A stretch of DNA of 64,000 bases from Eonycteris spelaea (taxonomy: Eukaryota > Chordata > Mammalia > Chiroptera > Pteropodidae), in the NCBI GenBank assembly GCA_003508835.1, contig PUFA01000086.1:248001-312000 (forward strand), read 5' to 3'. Under the pieces are notes generated by a model. That model saw only the letters and a list, made by a program, of their open reading frames with translations. It searched no databases and was not told the origin of the DNA. This document shows, one piece after another, positions 24,481 to 38,435 of this stretch (position 1 is the stretch's first letter; each line of letters begins with the position of its first letter). The translations under genes were made by a program, and so were the position numbers.

Positions 24481-27400
24481 TCATCAAGAGGATGAATTAG
24501 GAGATACTAGCCTTCATTTCCCAGACAAGAAAAAACAATTACACAGCTATCCATGAATAAAAATAACCCAGGGCAGGTTCAAGAACCCAATTAAGAGCCT
24601 ATAGCAACACAGTAGAGCAAAAAATGGAGAATAAGCCACAGAAAGTATTTCTGATGGACTGGCATAAATGAAACATCATAGATGGCAAAGAACAGAAAAA
24701 ATGGGTGAGTGCTATCAGTGTCAACCATGTGATGGGTGTCATCTGGGTCTCCAGTGGCCTGCTCTGTGCAGGATCCTATCAGGCTTTGCTGTTGAGGACC
24801 TCAACAGCTTCCACAACAGCCTTGGACTCCTGTCTGCTTTCAAAGAGGAGAACATCATAGTGCTTGTCAGTGCATACATCAAAAGCCTGCGATATAGAGG
24901 ACACTGACAGCTTTTGCCACAGGTCACTGCTAGAGACACCTGGGGAAGAATATGCTACTGCACTTCCCTCAGAAAGAGCTGCAGTCGTGCTACTCTGGTA
25001 TTCGGGCTTCTAATTCCCACTACTTGCACATGCCCTAGACCCTGAGTACCTGAAGCTCAAATCTCAAACCTGAGGCCCCTTTGTGCACAGCCATGCTTCA
25101 GACCCTGGCTCTGTGATCACTCTACATGTGCCCGTGTTCCAGACTCCAGGCCTGCAGTTGCTTTGAGTGTACCTGTGTTTCAGGCAGCACCACAACCAAA
25201 GCTACAGGTACCCAGCATCCTTGATCCCAGAGTGGTTGTCACTCCATGCTTGTCTACACCTGAGATCCTGGCCTTGTGGCCACCAGCACACACTCACATT
25301 TCACACATAATTGCTCCTATGAGCTAGTCAGCACTCTTGTCCCTGGAGCCACTGTCACTCCGTAAGCATACATACACACCAGTCCTTACTGCCATGCCAT
25401 GGTTGCTCTCTGAGTGCCCATGCCTCTGGTGCTGGACCTACTACTGCTGTGGGTTAACCAGCACCCTGAATCCCAGGGCTGCTGCCACTTTGCAAGTGTC
25501 CATGTTCCAGTCTCTGGTGCTGGTTGCACCACAGGCACTACACATCAGAACCTGTAAGTGTTTCTGTATGCTGGACCTGGAGCCAAAAATGATCCCCTCT
25601 GCCATGATGTACTTCATGGGAGAAAAAAAAGATTAGGTGGCTCACCAGCAGCCTGCACTACTAAGACAGCAAAAGCCCTTGCAGCTGCTACAGATACCCA
25701 TAGCATTGGTCATTAAAGATCCCTGAAGTAGTTGCTAATGCAAATGTCAGCTAGTGGAACTGCATGGAGACGATGCTGCTGGGCCTTCCCTGGAGCTGGA
25801 ACTGGCACAGCCCACCCGCAAGTGTTCTCACAACCACTTGCAGGTGAAGATCTTTCCAAACCAAAATAGATCTTTAAATTCTAGAAGAGATGTTGCTCCA
25901 TCAAATGCACAGACATCAACACAAGGGTACAAGAAACACACAAAAAATCAAGGAAACCACATTACCAAAAGAAGAGTGGTAACACATTTCCAGTAACTCA
26001 TCCCAAAGAAATGGAGATCCCAAAGAAATTGCCAAAAAAAGAAAAGTTCAAATAACTTTTCTAAAGAAACTAAATAACCCACAAAAGAACACAGACAATC
26101 AATGAAATCAGAAAGGCTATATACTAACAAAACAAGAAAGTTGAACAGAGAGATAGCAGTATAAAAAAGAACCAAATAGGAATTCTGGAGACAAAGAATA
26201 AATTGATGAGATTAAAAAGCAATAGAGAGCATAATATACAGATTAGCTCAATCAGAAGAGAACTATATGAACTCAAATATGAGTCATTTCAAATCAATCA
26301 ATCAGAGACGAACAAGGAAAAAAATAAAAGAGAATGAAAAAGGCCTATGTGAATTATAGGACATCATTAATCAAGACAATCTTTGCATTGTGGAAGTCCC
26401 AGAGAGAAGAGAGAGGAAAAAAAGCAAAGCTTATTTAAAGAAATAATGCCTTAAAAGTCCCCAAATTTAGAGATAGATAGCAACACAGAAGTACATGAAT
26501 CTCCATGCAGATTCATTGATCTCCATACAAATTGATCTGTATACAGATTCATTGATCTCCATATAGATTCAACCCAAGGAAGATTTCACTGAGACACATC
26601 ATAATCAAATTGTCAAAAATTAAAGAAAAGAGAATTACGAAAGCAAGAGAAAAGGAGAAAAAAACTTCATCTCATACCATGCAACTCCCATAAAGCTATA
26701 AGTGGATGTCTCAACAGAAATCTTGCAAGTCAGGAGAGAGTGGGATGATATATATTCAATGTATTAAGAGAAAACAGGACTGCTAACCAAAAATAGTTAA
26801 TGAGGCAAAGTTATTCTTCAAAAATGAGGGAGAAATAAAGACTTTTCCATTTTAACAAAAACTGAAAAATCCATCACCATGAGGCCTGCCTTCTAAAAAC
26901 TTCTAATGAGAGTTCTTCGAACTAAAATGAAAGAATGCCAGTTAGTAATGTGGAAACATATGAAAATATAAATATCACTAATAAAGATAAATATATAATC
27001 AAACTCAGTATACTCATACTATAATGGTGGTACCTAAATTACTTAACTCTTGTATAAAAATGAAAGGATAAAGTATTAAAATAATTATAATTACAATAAA
27101 TGGTTAATAGATATTCAATATAATGATGTAAATTGTGACCTCGAAAACATAAAGTGAGATGAGAGAATAAAAGGGTAGAGTTTTTGTATGTGACTGAATA
27201 TAAATTGTTATCAGCTTAAAATAGACTTATAACTAACTATAAGACATTTTATGTAAGTCTCATGGTAATCACAAAGCAAAAACCTATTGTAGATACATTC
27301 TGATAAAGAGAAAGGAATCAAAACATACCTGTGAAAGTCATTGAATCACACACACACAAAAATAGTGAAATAAAGAAACCAAGAAGGTACTAAATGCCTA

Positions 27401-29215
27401 AAACAATTAACAATATGGCAATAATAAGTTCTTATCAATAATTATTTAAGTGTTAATGGGCTAAACTTCCAACTGAAGGTCACAGAGTGACTAAATGGAT
27501 TAACAACAAAAAAAATTATATTTACAGAAGACTCAGTCAGCTTTAAGGACATACATGGAAACCAAAGAAAGCAGGAGTCATATAAGACTAAATATGTGTG
27601 TGTGTATGTATGTGTATAACACACAACATTGGAGTATCTTAAATATATTAAGCAAATACTAACAAATCTGAAGGCAGAAACAGACAATTATGTGTTAATA
27701 GTAGGAGACTTAAATACTCTACTTTCAACAATGGATAGATCATCCAGACCTGAAGTATACTTTAGATAAAATACACCTAGACATATATAGAATATTCTAT
27801 CCAACAGCGACAAAATATATATTCTTTGCAAGCACTAATGGAACATTCTCTAGGAAAAATCATGTTAGTTTACAAAATAAGTTTTAACAAATTTGGAAGA
27901 CTGAAACCATACCAAGTATTTTGACCACAATCCTATGACTCAAAATCAATAATGGAGAAGGAAAATAGAAAAAATTAACAAATTTGTGGAAATTAAACAA
28001 TACTCTCCTAAATAAAGAATCAGAGAAGAACTCAAAATAAATTAATAAATAAAATTTTTTGAGTCAGATAAAAATGGAAATTCAATATACTAAGACTTAT
28101 TGAATTTAGCAAAAGCAATTCTAAGAGGGAAGTTATAGCAATAAATGACTAATTATAAATTTGATTTCAAAGGCAGGGGAAGTAAAAGCAAAAATAAATG
28201 AATAGGACTATATATCAAATTAAAAAGCTTCTGCATAGCAAAAAAAAAAATCAATAAAATGAAGAGACAACCATCTGAATGGGAGAATATATTTGCAAAT
28301 AATGCCTCCAATAAGGGGCTAATGTCCAAATATATAAAGAATGCATACAACTCAACAACGACAAAAATATCCAATTAAAAAATGGGCAAAGGATCTGAAC
28401 AGCCACTTCTCCCAAGAAGACAAATAGCCAACAGACATAAGAAAAGATGCTCAACTTTACTATCTATTAGGGAAATGCAAATCAAAACCACCTCACACCT
28501 GTTAGAACTGCTATCATCAACAGGTAATAACAAGTGTTAGAGACGTGAGGAAAAAAAATCCTCGTACACTACTGGTGGGAATGTAAATTAGTACAGCCAC
28601 TAGGAAAAACAGTATGGGTTTAATTGAAAAATTAAGAATAGAATTAATCTATGACTCAGCAATCCCTCTTCTGGTGTCTATCTAAAATATTTGAAAACAT
28701 TTATCTGTAAAGATATATGCACCCTAATGATCATAGCAGCATTATTCACTGTGGCCAAGACAAAGAAATAAATGAAATGTCCTTTGATAGATGATTGGAT
28801 AAAAAAGATTTGGACATATATACAGTGGAATATCACTCAGCCATAAGCAAAGATGAAATATTGCCATTTGCGACAATGTGAATGGATCCTGAGGTTATCA
28901 TGCTAAGGGAAATAAATCAGACAGAAAATGTTGAGAACCACATGATTTCATTCATATGTGAGACATCAAACTTAAAGCAACAAATGAATAAGAAAAACAA
29001 ACAAAAACAAGTTAGTGGTTACCAGAGGGAAAGAGAGGAAGAGGAAAGTAGATAAGGATAAAAGAAGTCAAATATATGGTGACAAAAGGAAATTTAACTT
29101 TGGGCGGTGAATACACAGTACAACATCCAGATGACATGTTGAATTGTACACTTGAAACCTATAAAATTTTAATAACCAATGTCATCCTAATAAATTTAAA
29201 AAGTAAATAGAATTT
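24480..29215 (+). mobile_element. Nearly end-to-end decayed L1 with internal ORF2 deletion
   Basis: The first part (about 24480-25840) is GC-richer L1 5' UTR with repeated TGTTCCAG, CCTGG and GCTGCTGCC-type units; its left boundary is uncertain. ORF1-like sequence follows (about 25850-26900), with CAAAGAAATGGAGATC, ACCAAATAGGAATTCTGGAG, TTAAAGAAATAATGCC, ACACATCATAATCAAATTG and GAGAGTGGGATGATAT motifs and many stops. A linker then leads to ORF2 from about 27390, including an endonuclease-region motif CAATGGATAGATCATCCAGA. At about 28150-28160 the sequence jumps from GAGGGAAGTTATAGCAATAA to the 3' part of ORF2 (AAAAGCTTCTGCATAGCAAA), losing most of the reverse transcriptase. It ends in the 3' UTR near 29215. 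A local duplication of ATTCATTGATCTCCATA lies at 26500-26570. Confidence 0.88.
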
Positions 29216-30730
29216 TTTAAACAAATACAAATACAACCAAAATAACAAAAGCAAAAACAAAAAATGGTTCCAGTTTTGGGAGAATTCACAGTAGAGAAGG
29301 GTATAGAACAATTTAATAAAGCAAATCAACATTCTACACATTTGGTCTTTCAACATGGTATAATATAGCTCTCATTCCTCATAATATTTCCAGACATAAC
29401 ACATTTTTTTAAATGATATGATCTTGATTCCCTTTTCAAATCTCACTCACTTTCTCATTATAATTAGCAGCAGTTCCTTTTAATTATTGCTGCCCTTCTT
29501 AGAGCAGTCTCAGATATATAAAAATTAATTAACTGGAACTCCCGTTTTTATAATTTTCAACTTTTTATGCTTCACTGGCTTAAAGTGGCACTTACTTAAA
29601 ACAGACTGCATATGGTAGTCATCTGATTTATCAAAGAAGGTGGGGGAGATAAAAAGAATGTAGAACATTAAGCTTTCTATGGTGTTTCGAGACTTTCTTA
29701 GAAATTATTAGCACATCAAAACTTGTTTTGACATGGCTGAAAACATATTCCATTAAAATGTTAATGCAAGATCACTGCTGTCATTAAGCCATCACATTAT
29801 TTATTGCACATTTATGGTGAAAATGTTTTCAAAGTTCCCATTCCCCTACTTTTTAATTATTATAAGTAACTGCAGATTACAGCCAGCTAATTCAAAATAA
29901 TAAAATCAAGGTCTCCTACAAGGTCACTGGAATTACTATAACACTCTACTTGATTTCCTTCTAAATACATTTGCACTTTAGGAATGAATTATGATACCTA
30001 TCCACACGGATGTTATATTTTTGTTAGAAATTAATTTGTAACATTTCTTCACTTCTACAGAAGCTCAGTGGAATAAAAGACCTTCTCTAAGCTATGCTTC
30101 TAACCACAATCAGACATCTCTATCTTAAAAGGTAATTTCAAGTCTTTGCTCCATATATCCTTCTCTATACCATCCTTACTAGCTTCACCAATTTCTGATT
30201 TTTGACATGAGGTCTCAATTTCTAATCTTTGATTTTCAATCTTTCTTTTACTGTTAAAAGTTGAAATGAGTGGTCTATAATAATGACTTTATATATTCCA
30301 CTTCCTGGTGTTTAGCTCCAAACCTGCTATCTTTGCTTGAAAATTTTACTTTCATTGGTCATATGTTATTTTCATTCCTTTTCTTACATGCTTTTCAATT
30401 TTGTATATATGTGTATTTTATAAAGTACTCAGATGTAGTGATCATTCCCTTATCCTCCTCAAGGGATTGTCATTGAATTTATAGAACCTGCTGAAAGGGG
30501 GTCTTGCTTTTTGGCATCTTAAATTAAGCAATTGTTCTGTTTCTCAATTTTTACTTGCCTATAGATACAACAAATATAAAAGTAATAATGGCAGGTATAG
30601 TAAAATCTTTGTCTATAAAAACACAGTGTTTGCCTAACTGATCTTAATATAACCCCAAAATTGAAATATCAAAAAAAATAAATAAATAAAATGCCTTTGC
30701 TTAAAACAAGTGTGCTTCCTTTTCTAACAA

Positions 30731-30774
30731 ATACGCGCGCACACACACACACACATATACACTCATATATATAT
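30731..30774. repeat. CG/CA/TA alternating tract
   Basis: ACGCGCGCACACACACACAC passes into ATATACACTCATATATATAT; alternating purine-pyrimidine. Confidence 0.9.
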
Positions 30775-31889
30775 GTTATTTAATGCCTCAAGCTATTTTT
30801 TTTTATTTTGCCAATATGTTAAGTTTCCCATAACTTGCAGCTAATTATATAAAGGAACACAGGTTTGTCTTCAATTAAGAAGAGAACTTCTCAGTTTACT
30901 TAAATGGATTGCTCCCCATTTGGGGAGTGAGGCTCAATTTCTTATATTAGCCACAAGTTTATAATCTTTTTAAAGCAATTAAAAAGATTTTAATTTCAAC
31001 TTTCATATTTTCCACAGTATGAAAAATTAGAAAACAATAAATCTAGAAAGAACACCATCTGTAATTGTGACTAAAAATCTGTAAAAGTAAAATAGAAAAG
31101 GTTTATGAATAAGACAACAATCCTATTTTCTTCCAAAATTTAATTTGATGCTCTTCATGGCAAAACTAATTAAATGAAAAGATGTGTCAATTCTATTAAA
31201 ATCTCTTTAAAATCTAAAACACTATTTAAAGATAAATTATTTTTGGACTGTTCTCTAAGAATGAACTTCATGTGATCAAGAACAACTTAAGTCATAATAA
31301 AATGTATTCAGAGTACACAATGACAGCACAATCTAACTCCAGGAGATATTGACCTTTTGTTTCATATTTTATAATATTCATAGTATAGTACCTTAAAATC
31401 ATATTTAGTTATAATAGGTGTCAACATAACTGTATATTATATAGAATAATTTTAGTATTATAAAAGATATTAATAAATCTGGGAGGAAGGTACTCTATAA
31501 TTGAACTGTAACTCTTTCCCAAGCCAAAACAACATAACTATTATATAATTGCAGTTAACTATCAGACTCTTAATTTAAAGTAATTTTGCAAGTATGAAAG
31601 AAATAAAATATCTAGAAACTCATCAAAATATTCTTTGTCAAAGTAATAAAAACAAGGGCATCTGCCCACATCAGTCAAAAGAGCATATAATTTAGTTTCA
31701 TGAAAGTGTTAGAACTAAAGAGTCTTAAATAACAATTTAATTTCCAGAACTAACCAAAACATTTGACTTTGTGGGCAGGCTCAGTGCTCTTGAACATTTA
31801 CTACTGAAAACCTTTATGTTCAGACTTCAATAAAGCTCCTATAGCTGCTTCTTTTATCAGTGGTGTAAATTATTTAACTAGTCATTTTT

Positions 31890-32070
31890 TTTGACTAGAC
31901 CAGTGGTTGTCAGTTTGGCTTCAGCATCACCTAGAATTCAAATCTCAGGTTTCATTCACCTCAGTCCTACTGAATCAGAAATGTTAAGGGTAAGGCCCAA
32001 CAATCCACATTTTATTAAGCTCTCTAAGTGATTACAATGTATGCTAAAGTTTTAAAATCACTGAAAAATG
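31890..32070 (+). mobile_element. MER5A-type hAT (Charlie) DNA transposon relic
   Basis: It starts near CCAGTGGTTGTCAG and shows GCATCACCTAGAATTC, TACTGAATCAGAAATGTTAA, GGCCCAACAATCCACATTTT and ATTAAGCTCTCTAAGTGATT, ending near AAAATCACTG. This is the MER5A order with its terminal CAGTGGTT/AACCACTG-type ends. Confidence 0.75.
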
Positions 32071-35000
32071 ATGGTGATGAGTTTTCTGGTAGAAATAAAT
32101 ATTTTTATTATACTTGCAGTGAAGTCTGGATTTTTTGGAGCCTGCCGAGAATGAGGTCAGAAGTCTGAATGACTGTTTACCAAAAATGAGTCCAAATACC
32201 TATATTATGGATGAAAGTATTGATAGAATTTAGAAGTTTAAGTTCATAATTTTTGTAGATAACCAATTCTCAGTGCCTTCTGGGGGAAAAAATGTGAAAA
32301 AGCTTTCTGTATGAGATTGTGTGAACAACCCCTGCCAACATATTTGAATGTAACAGGTAACCGACAGAGATTGATGGATTAGAAGAACTAGGACAATATT
32401 TATGTAATATTTTGGAAGGCTGAAGCTTCATACCATCACTGTCTAATGATATTTCAGTTTGACCCTTTGCAGTATCCTCAGTTTGTCTGTGGAAGAATAG
32501 GAGTATTTCTTATTCCTACTTTTCACTTTTCACTCATCCACCTTCTATTTATAATTCTCAGAAATTAAGCTGAACTCTCTCAAGAATAATGTAATCGTAT
32601 TTACTATATAAATTAGGCAGTCACCTGTCATGCTGTGTAGAAACTACAGGTATTGACAGTTTTATGAAAATAAGCTTAATGTAGGTAAGTAGCTTAGAGT
32701 TCAAGTCTCACTAGAGCACTGAGATCTTAAGATTATTTTATGAGAAATGGCTAAGGGATACACCTCAGGTGATGCTTCAGACCTAGGAGAAATGGGAGAA
32801 TGCATGGGTTAAGAAGGGAAATGACAAACTTAAATCATAATGAAGGATTTGATTTAAAATTATCTTTAATAAAATGAATGGGAAGGAACCAAGAAGACCA
32901 GTAATTCAGACCTATGATGAGTAGGTATGTAGGTATGTGTGTCTTGTGTGAATAATTGTTAAATCTCTTGTTTTTCAATCAGAGAAAATTTGAAAACAGA
33001 CTTTGAAAGAAGCTTCCCTCTTACTTTAATTATATTTATAAATAGAAGATTTTAGTTCTTCAAGTTTCTAAGAAGCCAGTAATTATACACAAGTCATTAT
33101 TCTTACAATTAGGTATTTCATGGCACATTTTAGGATTCTTCTCCAGTGTGTCATAAACTTATAAACAAAGTGATATTCTAACAATCTAAGCAGGAGTGAC
33201 AAATGTTCCCTGAGTGATAATTACCTTAATTCACAGATTACTTTTGATTCCAAAAGTATTCAATTTTCATAAAGGTCTGAAATAAATTGAAGGTTGGATT
33301 TTTCACAAGAAAAGTAATACTGTGATTTTTCAGATTTGGTTTCGATGCTTATGGGTTGGCTAGCTTTTCCATTCTCACAAAGCTGCCCATTGTGGTTGAG
33401 TTGGCATAGTTATATTACTATTAGCAGCTTCATCAGGCCTTTTTCATTCCAACTTGAACATTCATTATACAAAACATTATCTAAAACTTTTGCCTTGAAA
33501 GGGAAAGTAGACACAATCAGAAGTAGGGCTTCCAAGACCCAGCTCCCTTGTTTATGGGGTAACACAAGCCTCTTCATGATCTCAACATTTTCATCTACCC
33601 AAAAAGCTTAAAGACTGAACAAAGCGATCGATATGTAGTATCCATCAAAATAATACAAATAAAATTGTTTATGTTGCTTATGAAAATTTTGTCTGGAAAG
33701 AAGTGTTCTCAACAAATTTTACATTAAATAAAATTTAAACAGATATTTTTTTCAACAAAGTTTTATTCAATAAATGCTTACTGAAAGCCTACTACCATTC
33801 TGACTCTGTTCTACCAGATTGGAATTCATTTGAAAAGTATGCTGTTTAATAAAAATATATATTTTTTGGCTCCTATACCCATATTTTTTTCATTTTTTTT
33901 CTAAAATCAGCTTTCAAATAGTACAAAAATAATGTACTACATCCTTTCAAAATATTATACTTTGATAGCATCTGTAGATTCATCAAGCACTGAGAAAATA
34001 AACAAAATAAAAACCTGAATAATCTATTTTATAATAGAGACATCCTACCATTCCTCTGGAAAACAGAAAGGCTCTTCTTGATATTTGATAAAAGATGACA
34101 TGTTAGATATGAAGCTCTATCATTATATTTTCTCATTCTCTTTTGATATGTGTAGTATAGTTAGTTTTCCTTATATATTTTTTTAATGAAGATAAGATGA
34201 AAAACAAATCAATACTATATGGTCCGACTCAGATCGATATGTTATACATTAAATATTTTATTTAATCTGATTTGTACTCAAGGTCTCTAACATTTCTAAA
34301 GCTTCTATTGTTCTTAGGAATGGCACATTTCAAAATTTTGTTACACTTTGGGTTAAATTTATTGACTTCCCAAAACTTCTTTTCAAGTTTTAATGAGCTA
34401 TATACCCATATATGTATTAAGTAGGAAAAACATTTTTAAAAATTGTCACCAAAGCATGCACTTGGCATCTGAAAACAATTAGGCTTCCTTCTAGCTATAC
34501 ATCAGGTTTTTTTTTTTTTATGACATGTGACAGTTCTATTGTTTTGCATGCTTGCTTTGTAGACCATGAAAATATACTAGAAATATTAAAATTCTGCATT
34601 GTGTAGCATATTTTTTAAATATGTTTTAAAAGCTCTTTTATCTACAAAGCTGACTTCCAATGTTTAATTTCTCTGTTAATTTTGTGGGCCTGAAATATTT
34701 CCTGGGTGAATTCTGATATTCTCCTCATCAGGGTGTCTTTATATTCTCAGGAACTCAACTTCACCTATGGGCATCTATTTACCTTGTTATTAAGCAAAAT
34801 TAATTTTTTGCCTATTTTTCTTGTTCCGAGGCTAGTCATGATATGACATTTTAAGGGCCAAGGATGAGAATGAATGTTTATAGACGCTTCTTGTTTTTGT
34901 AGCCATGCAATTCTGACATGGTTAATAATACCAATTTCCCTGTCATTGGTTTTATTAACAGATATTACTTGTATCTTAATCTAAATGCCAAACAAATAGA

Positions 35001-35219
35001 AATTCAGGATTCAATTGTAAGATCATTAAAGTTCTCTCTACATATATGGTGAGAGTGACATACATATCATCAATCTAGTTAGAGATGGATTGTGGACACT
35101 GCATAAAAAAGTCTAAGATTTAAAATTGTCTTTAGAGTCCATTTTCCTAGATGCTTCTCCATATAATGAGGAGAACTGAAAATCAAACTATGGTTCTCGA
35201 TAAGCATTTTTAATAGTTC

Positions 35220-35220
<1 letters not shown>

Positions 35221-35264
<44 letters not shown>
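35221..35264. repeat. (TGA)n microsatellite, about 14 units
   Basis: An uninterrupted TGA/GAT trinucleotide array of 44 bases. Confidence 0.97.
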
Positions 35265-37265
35265 TGATGAGAGACAGAGAGAAATAACTCCTTTCTCAAA
35301 CCAATAGAAGTTGAAATATATTGCTATAATGCTAGAATGTAAGGGTACTATAGAAACTCTGATAACAAATGAAAGGATCAGAAATGACCAACTGATCTAT
35401 CTTAAACTTTTCTGGTAAAGTTTGAAGATTGTTTTTCTACCTCCAAGGACTTTATGTATATTAAATTTATTAATAGAACTCATCACAATGGTAAAAATTA
35501 CAAATCCACTAAGTCAAAGGTATAATTACCAGAAGTCAGTCTGTATTTCTGGATCACTAAAATTATTTTGAAACATTAAAATAATAAATTATTAACTTTA
35601 ATTTATTTGTTATAGGGCATTGTGGTATGACATCATTTAGAATACACATGAAAACACATTCAGATAAAACAATGTGATATCTGAGATGTTCTTCAAATAA
35701 TGGAGGAGAGAAGAATGAGAAGATCTAGTTGAACCAAGAATGTTTATAATTTGATAATTAAATAATGAGTTCATGAGAGTTCATGGTACTCTTTTCTCTG
35801 TTTCATATATATATATTTTAAATCCTGTATTAAAAAAATAATAATAATTATTGAGCCTCATCTTGGATATTGAATCAAAATACCTAGGATTGAAGCCTTA
35901 AATTTCCAGGTGTCATCTAAAACATATGAAATCAGAGTCTGGGGAGTTGGAGGCACATATTAGCAAGCTCACTGCATGAGTGTTATGATCCAGTTAAAAT
36001 GCTAATTGTGTCCAGAGTATGTCTTCCATCATTCTGTTTTGGAAAATAAACTCTCACTAAAGTATTTATTTGGGGATCAACATAAGTATGGTTCACTGTC
36101 TTAGGGTAGTTTCCTACAGGAAACATGCATTTAAACAGATTTGCATATAGGGAATTTACAGAGGAATAAACCTGAAAAGTTATACAGGAAGTAGGACTAG
36201 GCTGAAAGGAAGAGGCAAAAAGTTACACAGTCTAGCAGATACAGCAAAACAAGAGATCTCAAGGGGATAGCTTTGAGAGTGTTCATGAATTCAGGACAGA
36301 TGACATTTGCCTTAGTCTCAAGGACAAGCCATTGGATATGGGTGCTCCCAATGATGGGGCATGAGGTTGGGTAAAATGGTTCTTTTTGAATAAAGAGTAA
36401 TTCCTTTATAGAAGCTCTGTAGTTTCTAATAGCCACCAATAATCTTGGCACCTGGGAAAGGAAGTAGTTAGGATGAGAGAATTAAGTCACTCAATCCCCA
36501 AGGGGTGCACTAGGTGATGCTTTATAGCATCCACTATATCTAAAAGGGCTGAACTATTTTTTACTGGAATTTTTCTCACCTGACCTATTTTTCCTTATCT
36601 ACCTTTCAAATCAATACAGAAATGCTGCAATGACCATTACGGTGGTCACATTGTAGTTTGTGGTTTTGTAGTGCCTAAGTCAAATATTGTCACTCTTAGG
36701 AATAACAAATCAAACCAATATTTTTGAATTTTCTTCAAAATTAATGCACTATACGGCTTGTCTTAGCAACCTGTAACTGCTCAAATAATTACAACTAGCC
36801 AACTGAATTCACAAAGAATTTGTTTTATTTTAAGATGATATTTACTGGTTTAGATATATGAACCCTAATCCCTATTAATCTACTTCCTAGAAATTTGGTA
36901 TTAGTTACTTCAAGAGAGTAAATGTCAGGTTGATAACTTGTGTTGGATTCCTAGCCATTAACCGTTGTCAGACACAGAGAAAATGTAGCATACATAAGCA
37001 TGGAGATAAACACTTCAGTTGCGGTACTCCAAATTCTAAGTTCAACTGATTGCTTTGTTGTGAAAATAGTTTATAAAACAAACATACCTAAAACATAGTA
37101 GATATTCAACTGGTTGGCTCTTCCTGTGACCCCTTAGAATTTTACCACTTTATTTCAAATGTTTTCATTTCACTTTTAAAATTAAAAAAAAAGAAGAAAA
37201 GTAAACATTATTATCTCCTGTTTGAATTTAGTTCAATTCCATGTGGGTCATTAAAGAAAAAAAGA

Positions 37266-37268
<3 letters not shown>

Positions 37269-37312
<44 letters not shown>

Positions 37313-37336
37313 CGCGTGCACGCGTGTGTGTGTGTA
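37269..37336. repeat. (TG)21 tract followed by a CG-rich palindrome
   Basis: 21 TG units (37269-37310), then AG, the perfect 12-base palindrome CGCGTGCACGCG at 37313-37324, then more TG. Apart from the AG step the whole segment alternates purine and pyrimidine, a strong left-handed (Z) DNA former. Confidence 0.95.
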
Positions 37337-38004
37337 TACACAATGAATTAGAGTTAGTTTCTATGTATAGTTCCCACTGCTAAATTCAAGTCTTCAGAAA
37401 GAAGCTGCTTTAAGAAATAATATGATCCTTGGTTCAAAGCTACTTCTACCATCCAGCATGGGGAGTGGTATAATACAAGGGCAATTACTACTCTGAGAAT
37501 TGCTGAGGTCAATTTACTGCTGTCACTCCTATTCGAATCTCTCTCTCTATTTTTTCTTTTCCTAAAGAAAATGCCTCTATATTTCTTCAGACCAAAAAAA
37601 AAAAAAAATTGCAAAGTAATAAGTTTATGTGTTCTAGAAGGTTTCCCTAATTATCATCAATAATGTTGTTTTTAGAAAAAAATATTATATGTTCCAAACA
37701 ACTAATCAGAAACAATGTTGTAGCACAGTTATTTCAAAAGTAGATGCTTACCCCTACTCTCTTTTGTTTCCAGTATGTATGTGTGCCTAAATTCCTCTAC
37801 AGATTTCGTGATGTGGAAATGTATTATTTTACAGTGAAAATAATTATAATTCAAAATCTAGAGAAACACCTAAAAGTCATATCACACATTGTTTATAAAT
37901 AAGGTATTTTTCAATGTAGACAATAAAACATAATTTATAAGAACCTAACATGAGTCATCAACTTGGTATATATCATTCTTAAATTCTATCTATATAAAAT
38001 TGCT

Positions 38005-38435
38005 TCTGAAGAGATGAAATACTACCATTTTCAACAACATGGATGGACTTTGAGATAATTATGCTAAGCAAAATAAGCAGACAGAAAATGTTGAAAATCA
38101 CATCATATCACTTATATGTAGGATATAAACCTAAAAGCAACAAATGAATAGGACAAACAAACAGAGACTCATGGACATAAACTATAGACTAGTGGTTACC
38201 AAAGGATAGGGTGTGGAGGAAGAGGAGGGAGGTAGATGGAGTAAAGGGAGTTAAATACAGGGGGATAGAGGGAAGGTGAAGTAGGTAAAGGGGATTAAAT
38301 ATATGGTAGCTGAAGGAAACTGGATTTTGAGTGGTAAACACACAATAGAATATACGGATGTCAAATTATAATGTACACTTGAAAATTATATAATTGTATT
38401 AACCAATGTTACCCAATAAACTTAATTTAAAAAGA
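38005..38435 (+). mobile_element. L1 3' end (end of ORF2 and 3' UTR)
   Basis: The segment begins at GAGATGAAATACTACCATTT, CAACAACATGGATGGAC, runs through ATGCTAAGCAAAATAAG, GGTTACCAAAGGATAGGG and TGTACACTTGAAAATTATA, and ends AATAAACTTAATTTAAAAA. The GTAAAGGG...TTAAATA unit is duplicated within its 3' UTR (38240-38305). It is 5' truncated. Confidence 0.88.

Noticed and set aside
24668..24939. 79- and 66-codon frames on opposite strands, in a gene-like composition
   Set aside because: They lie in the early part of the L1 5' UTR. I considered a retrocopy, but downstream L1 continuity explains them better.
25337..25996. Open frames of 80-99 codons in GC-richer DNA resembling exons
   Set aside because: The sequence fits the L1 5' UTR with its internal repeats leading into ORF1 motifs; no splice or start context suggests a gene.
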